From the NCBI RefSeq assembly GCF_030441895.1, contig NZ_JARJAS010000005.1: DNA of 64,000 nt, one strand, 5' to 3'. The notes below the pieces were generated by a model that saw only the letters and a program-made list of their open reading frames with translations, ran no database searches and had not been told where the DNA came from. The number at the start of each line of letters is the position of its first letter. Within the stretch, counting starts at the first letter, position 1. Made by a program: the position numbers and the translations under genes. The DNA comes from Enterococcus_D entomosocium. Lineage in GTDB: Bacteria > Bacillota > Bacilli > Lactobacillales > Enterococcaceae. Positions 61,359-64,000 of the stretch are shown here, in pieces.

Positions 61359-61387
61359 TTGTATTTGTACCGCAATTACGTTACAAT
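61359..61387 (+). promoter_or_regulatory. Sigma-A promoter of the rightward operon, with candidate operator
   Basis: TTGTAT (61359-61364), 17 bp, TACAAT (61382-61387). An inverted repeat TTGTA-N12-TACAA (61365-61386) fills the spacer and -10, with the same spacing as before the HTH gene at 19.7 kb. About 50 bp upstream of the first start codon. Confidence 0.7.
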
Positions 61388-61435
61388 AAGTATATAGAAA
61401 GTTAAGAAAACAAAGCAGAAAGGACAGTGATTATT

Positions 61436-61564
61436 ATGTTAAAACTATTCAAAAAGTTAACCGTTAAGAAAGCAATGGAAAAGGAAAACAAAGCGTTAGC
61501 AGATCAACGCAATGCCGCAATTGACCAATTGAAAAGCTTACAAGGACAGCTACAAGGCAACTAA
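61436..61564 (+). CDS. Small helical phage protein
   Basis: 42 residues, MLKLFKKLTVKKAMEKENKA, then a Gln-rich amphipathic helix. First gene of the rightward operon; preceded by GAAAGGACAGTGATTATT, the leader found before several genes here. Function unknown. Confidence 0.6.
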   Translation: MLKLFKKLTVKKAMEKENKALADQRNAAIDQLKSLQGQLQGN

Positions 61565-61627
61565 TATCAGTATAACAGGTAATGGCAAGGCTTAAAACAA
61601 TTATAAAACAGAAGAGGACGTGCAGCA

Positions 61628-61729
61628 ATGAGAAAACTATTACGTGCAATTACTATTATATTACTAGGTGAAGCAGTTACTTTTGAGGATATGCACAGTG
61701 TCAACTGGTTAGACAGCTATAGCAATTAA
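61628..61729 (+). CDS. Very small hydrophobic-start protein
   Basis: 33 residues, MRKLLRAITIILLGEAVTF, a short basic and hydrophobic N-terminus. Preceded by AAGAGGACGTGCAGCA. Possibly a membrane-associated peptide. Confidence 0.45.
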   Translation: MRKLLRAITIILLGEAVTFEDMHSVNWLDSYSN

Positions 61730-61765
61730 AACACATAAATAAAACAGAAAAGGACAGTGATTACT

Positions 61766-62206
61766 ATGACAATTACAAAACAGTATTTTACAGAAAAAGA
61801 AGCACTACAGGCGGTTATTGATACATTAGAAAATGGAATTGACGGCTACTACTGTGATTTGCATGGCGAGGTATTTAATTCTGATTTCTACATCATTGGT
61901 ACGCATGAAGCAAAGCAAGCGTTAGAACAGTACGGCACTTTTGATGCCATTCAAGAAGTCATTGACTATGAAAAACGGAACTTTGGCGAAGTTATGACAG
62001 ACATTTCAAGCCCTGAAAAAGTTGCTAACATGCTTTGGAATATCAAGGGTGAAGAAGCGCTGCAAAATGCGGAATTTGGTTGCATTTTAGATGAGGCTGC
62101 AGAAGATTTAGAGCTTGACGCTGATTTATGGAACGCCGTTGCAACTGAAAAAGTTAACAATTACATTATCCGTAAAATTGAAACTTACATTGCAGAAAAA
62201 TTATAG
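61766..62206 (+). CDS. Acidic phage protein
   Basis: 146 residues from ATG 61766 (GTG three codons upstream is too close to AAGGA). Asp and Glu are about three times as frequent as Lys and Arg, spread along the chain (ILDEAAEDLELDADLWNAV). No Cys-rich or membrane parts. Such charge suggests a DNA-mimic, as in anti-restriction proteins, but this is inference without family match. Confidence 0.65.
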   Translation: MTITKQYFTEKEALQAVIDTLENGIDGYYCDLHGEVFNSDFYIIGTHEAKQALEQYGTFDAIQEVIDYEKRNFGEVMTDISSPEKVANMLWNIKGEEALQNAEFGCILDEAAEDLELDADLWNAVATEKVNNYIIRKIETYIAEKL

Positions 62207-62224
62207 AAAAGGACTGTTTAACTT

Positions 62225-62404
62225 ATGAAAAAATGGCATGTAATTCAAATACACGAGGACACCGACAAGGTAGTAATAGTAGACAGCACCGACAATAGAC
62301 CACAAGCCATGCGAGACACACGGCATGTAACCTCTTTAAACGTTGTCAGCATTGAAGCTCTTAATAATTTAAGAGAAGCAGGCTACGCAATTACACACTT
62401 TTAA
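62225..62404 (+). CDS. Small phage protein
   Basis: 59 residues, MKKWHVIQIHEDTDKVVIVD, ending AGYAITHF. Alpha/beta. Preceded by AAAAGGACTGTTTAACTT. Unknown function. Confidence 0.6.
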   Translation: MKKWHVIQIHEDTDKVVIVDSTDNRPQAMRDTRHVTSLNVVSIEALNNLREAGYAITHF

Positions 62405-62439
62405 AAACAATTATAAAACAGTGAAGGACAGTGAATAAT

Positions 62440-63054
62440 ATGAAAAATTTAGCTAAGCACTTAATGAAAGTTACGAGCAAAAATAATACTAGACCCGTCT
62501 TAAATGGCGTTGAGTTTAATAGTAGTACAAAGAGAATGAATGCGACGGACAGTCACCGACTACTGTCTTTTGAGTATGACGGAGAATCCATTAGAGATAA
62601 GGTTATTAATCTTGAAACAATGGAAGTTATTGATTCTTCTTATCCAGATATTAGCAGAATAATGCCAATTGATGGCTATGATTTTGAGGTGCCTTTTCAT
62701 GAAATTACAAGAGAAATAGTTTCCTTGCTTACAAAAAATAAAAAGCATTTAATCAAAATGACCTTTAAAGAGGACTTGATTCAATTTTATGTAAAAACCC
62801 AAAACGAGAGGACGCTAGATGTCATTGATGAGCCAATTTTTACAATTGAAATTACTAAAAATGATGATTGGAAAAAAACAGAAGAAATTTTCCTTAGTGC
62901 GGAGTATTTACGTGACGTATTCAGTTTTTTGCTAGATTACAAAACGGAAAGCAGCAAAACATGTTTTACATTGCGTTTTGTTGGACGTGTGAGACCAATA
63001 CTATTCAGTAGTGAAAAGTTTGAATACTTAGTTACACCCATTAGAACATATTAA
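62440..63054 (+). CDS. Compact DnaN-like sliding clamp relative
   Basis: 204 residues from ATG 62440. NNTRPVLNGVEF near 18-30 and NATDSHRLLSFEYD near 36-50 equal the conserved RPVLTGV...ATDSHRL of DnaN domain II. SSYPDISRIMP near 68-78 equals the GNYPDTSRLIP that opens domain III. The C-terminal FVGRVRPILF and LVTPIRTY match the last strands of DnaN. Domain I and the middle of domain II are missing. It may form a smaller ring, act as a decoy, or bind the host clamp partners. It lies in the rightward regulatory operon, away from the polymerase gene. Confidence 0.8.
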   Translation: MKNLAKHLMKVTSKNNTRPVLNGVEFNSSTKRMNATDSHRLLSFEYDGESIRDKVINLETMEVIDSSYPDISRIMPIDGYDFEVPFHEITREIVSLLTKNKKHLIKMTFKEDLIQFYVKTQNERTLDVIDEPIFTIEITKNDDWKKTEEIFLSAEYLRDVFSFLLDYKTESSKTCFTLRFVGRVRPILFSSEKFEYLVTPIRTY

Positions 63055-63093
63055 GTCAGAACTCAAATAAAACAGTGAAGGACAGTGATTACA

Positions 63094-63423
63094 GTGAAAA
63101 AACTAATAACAGTATGCGGCGGCATCTTACTTTTTGGACTAGGCTTAGGCGTTGGTACAGTGACCAACGCTGCACCATCTGCAACAACAATAGAAACAGA
63201 AAAAGCTAAAATTGAGTATTTTGACATTGAAAACGGTGATTTTGACGTGGTAATCACACCTAAAAAAGGTTATAATATCAAACCAGAGTGGACTTTGCAG
63301 GATGACAAGTTTTATAAAGATGCCTACCTCGTGGGAAGCACAAAAGAGCGTGCAACTGATCACGTTGACGCAAGCAATAATGCTTTTCCAGAATTAGATT
63401 GGGAACTTTCTTGGGATAATTAA
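63094..63423 (+). CDS. Small secreted protein
   Basis: 109 residues from GTG 63094, placed like other starts after GAAGGACAGTGATTACA. Signal peptide with KKLITVCGGILLFGLGLGVG and likely cleavage after TNAA. The mature part is charged and short (about 82 residues). It may act at the cell surface, for example in superinfection immunity. Confidence 0.65.
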   Translation: MKKLITVCGGILLFGLGLGVGTVTNAAPSATTIETEKAKIEYFDIENGDFDVVITPKKGYNIKPEWTLQDDKFYKDAYLVGSTKERATDHVDASNNAFPELDWELSWDN

Positions 63424-63437
63424 TAAGGAGGGCTTTT

Positions 63438-63680
63438 ATGAAAGGGAACTTATTGGATCAAGCAGACATTGCAGCACTAGGCATGCATTTAAGGACAGTT
63501 AGAGAGTTTAAAGGATTGACAAGGGAAAACGCTGCTAAAAATGGCGGTGTTTCACCTTCATGGCTGCAAAAAGTGGAAACAGGCAAGCATTTAAACGGCA
63601 TACCAGAGCCGCAAAAGTTAAAACAGTATTGTAACAGCCTTGGGCTTATGGTAAAATTAGAATATAAATATGAGTTGTAA
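63438..63680 (+). CDS. XRE-family HTH regulator
   Basis: 80 residues. A single HTH near 15-65: LGMHLRTVREFKGLTRENAA, KNGGVSPSWLQKVETGKHL, with the usual IPEPQKLKQYCNSLGL third part. AAGGAGGGCTTTT precedes the ATG. Last gene of the rightward operon, before a terminator. A Cro- or antirepressor-like role is likely. Confidence 0.8.
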   Translation: MKGNLLDQADIAALGMHLRTVREFKGLTRENAAKNGGVSPSWLQKVETGKHLNGIPEPQKLKQYCNSLGLMVKLEYKYEL

Positions 63681-63686
63681 GTTAAC

Positions 63687-63716
63687 GCCTTGACCGTGCA
63701 GACGGCAAGGCTTTTT
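63687..63716 (+). terminator. Terminator of the rightward operon
   Basis: GCCTTG-CCGT and ACGG-CAAGGC pair around GCAG and are followed by TTTTT. Confidence 0.85.
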
Positions 63717-64000
63717 GTATACTCTCAAATAGTAGTATTTGCAATACTATTACAGTGATAACAGCTTATCATTTTAAAGGCTATATAAAGCAGTCTAACG
63801 GCATTCAGTCTTTATAATATCTATATACACAAACAGTTTTTAACATACTTAGAACGGCAATCAGGGCTTTCAGATCACAAGTATACGCCGTACCATTCAC
63901 AGCAATTCTACAGATTACTTATAGAATCCGCCTTAATAAAAAGCTCATATATTGCATTCTAAGGCGTTTTAATAGCATCTAATATATTTACATAAAAGCA
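63717..64000. other. Non-coding stretch at the right edge
   Basis: No gene seen in 284 bp. Contains AGTAGTATTTGCAATACTATT, which can form a hairpin (AGTATTTG / CAATACT), and an AACGGCA-rich part. The phage clearly runs past the window. Confidence 0.6.

Noticed and set aside
14872..64000. Search for an integrase, excisionase or full-length CI-type repressor
   Set aside because: No tyrosine- or serine-recombinase motifs seen. The two HTH proteins are small and lack a cleavage or dimer domain, so a lysogeny module is not claimed.

Overview
The window joins about 14.8 kb of low-to-moderate GC Firmicute chromosome to about 49 kb of a tailed phage genome that runs off the right edge. The chromosomal part looks like Enterococcus or a close relative: a four-gene pyruvate dehydrogenase operon with a double-lipoyl E2, a UPF0223/inositol-phosphatase gene pair, a T-box in front of an O-acetylhomoserine sulfhydrylase, and an M-box in front of an MgtA magnesium ATPase. 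The species assignment is inference from gene content only.

Layout. 1-14.8 kb: host genes, nearly all on the minus strand. From about 14.8 kb the character of the DNA changes to densely packed, overlapping small phage genes. 14.87-19.64 kb (minus): cytosine methyltransferase, dNMP-kinase-like protein, a sigma-region-4-like protein, HNH endonuclease and small unknowns. 19.78-20.17 kb (plus): a lone helix-turn-helix regulator. 20.2-33.4 kb (minus): replication and recombination genes (family A DNA polymerase, RuvC-like resolvase, PD-(D/E)XK nuclease, SSB-like protein, tRNA-Arg, a sigma-factor-like protein, primase, DnaB-like helicase, DnaC-like loader, replication-initiator-like protein). 33.75-59.73 kb (minus): lysis genes, tail, connector, head, portal and terminase genes, then a run of small unknown genes that lie first in the transcript. 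59.73-61.43 kb: a 1.7 kb non-coding region rich in repeats. 61.44-63.68 kb (plus): a small operon with a compact DnaN-like sliding-clamp relative, an acidic protein, a secreted protein and an XRE-type regulator. The morphology genes indicate a long-tailed (siphovirus-like) phage with a TP901-1-type non-contractile tail.

How the genes may work together. The strongest new signal is a 35-bp sequence repeated four times without gaps, once before each leftward transcription unit (19.67, 28.25, 33.46 and 59.76 kb). It has two conserved blocks that fit a -35 and a -10 at exactly 17 bp, but neither block matches the usual housekeeping promoter. The phage also encodes a sigma-70-like protein (28.3-28.95 kb) that could read it. 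In contrast, both rightward genes or operons, and the primase-sigma pair, have ordinary sigma-A-like promoters. The two rightward promoters share an inverted repeat TTGTA-N12-TACAA, and the primase-sigma promoter overlaps a GAACAAGTGTTC palindrome. A host-read early step that makes the phage sigma factor, followed by sigma-driven replication and structural operons, is a testable model.

Other points of note: a 204-residue DnaN relative that lacks about half of the usual protein; a tail protein that appears to start at ATT; a RuvC-like gene whose catalytic Asp is reached only from a CTG start that directly abuts the stop codon of the gene before it; and a lambda-type GGGAAAG slippery site between the two tail-assembly chaperone frames. 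No integrase, small terminase or obvious CI-like full-length repressor is visible, so whether this is an integrated prophage, an episome joined by assembly, or a prophage whose integrase lies beyond 64 kb cannot be decided here.
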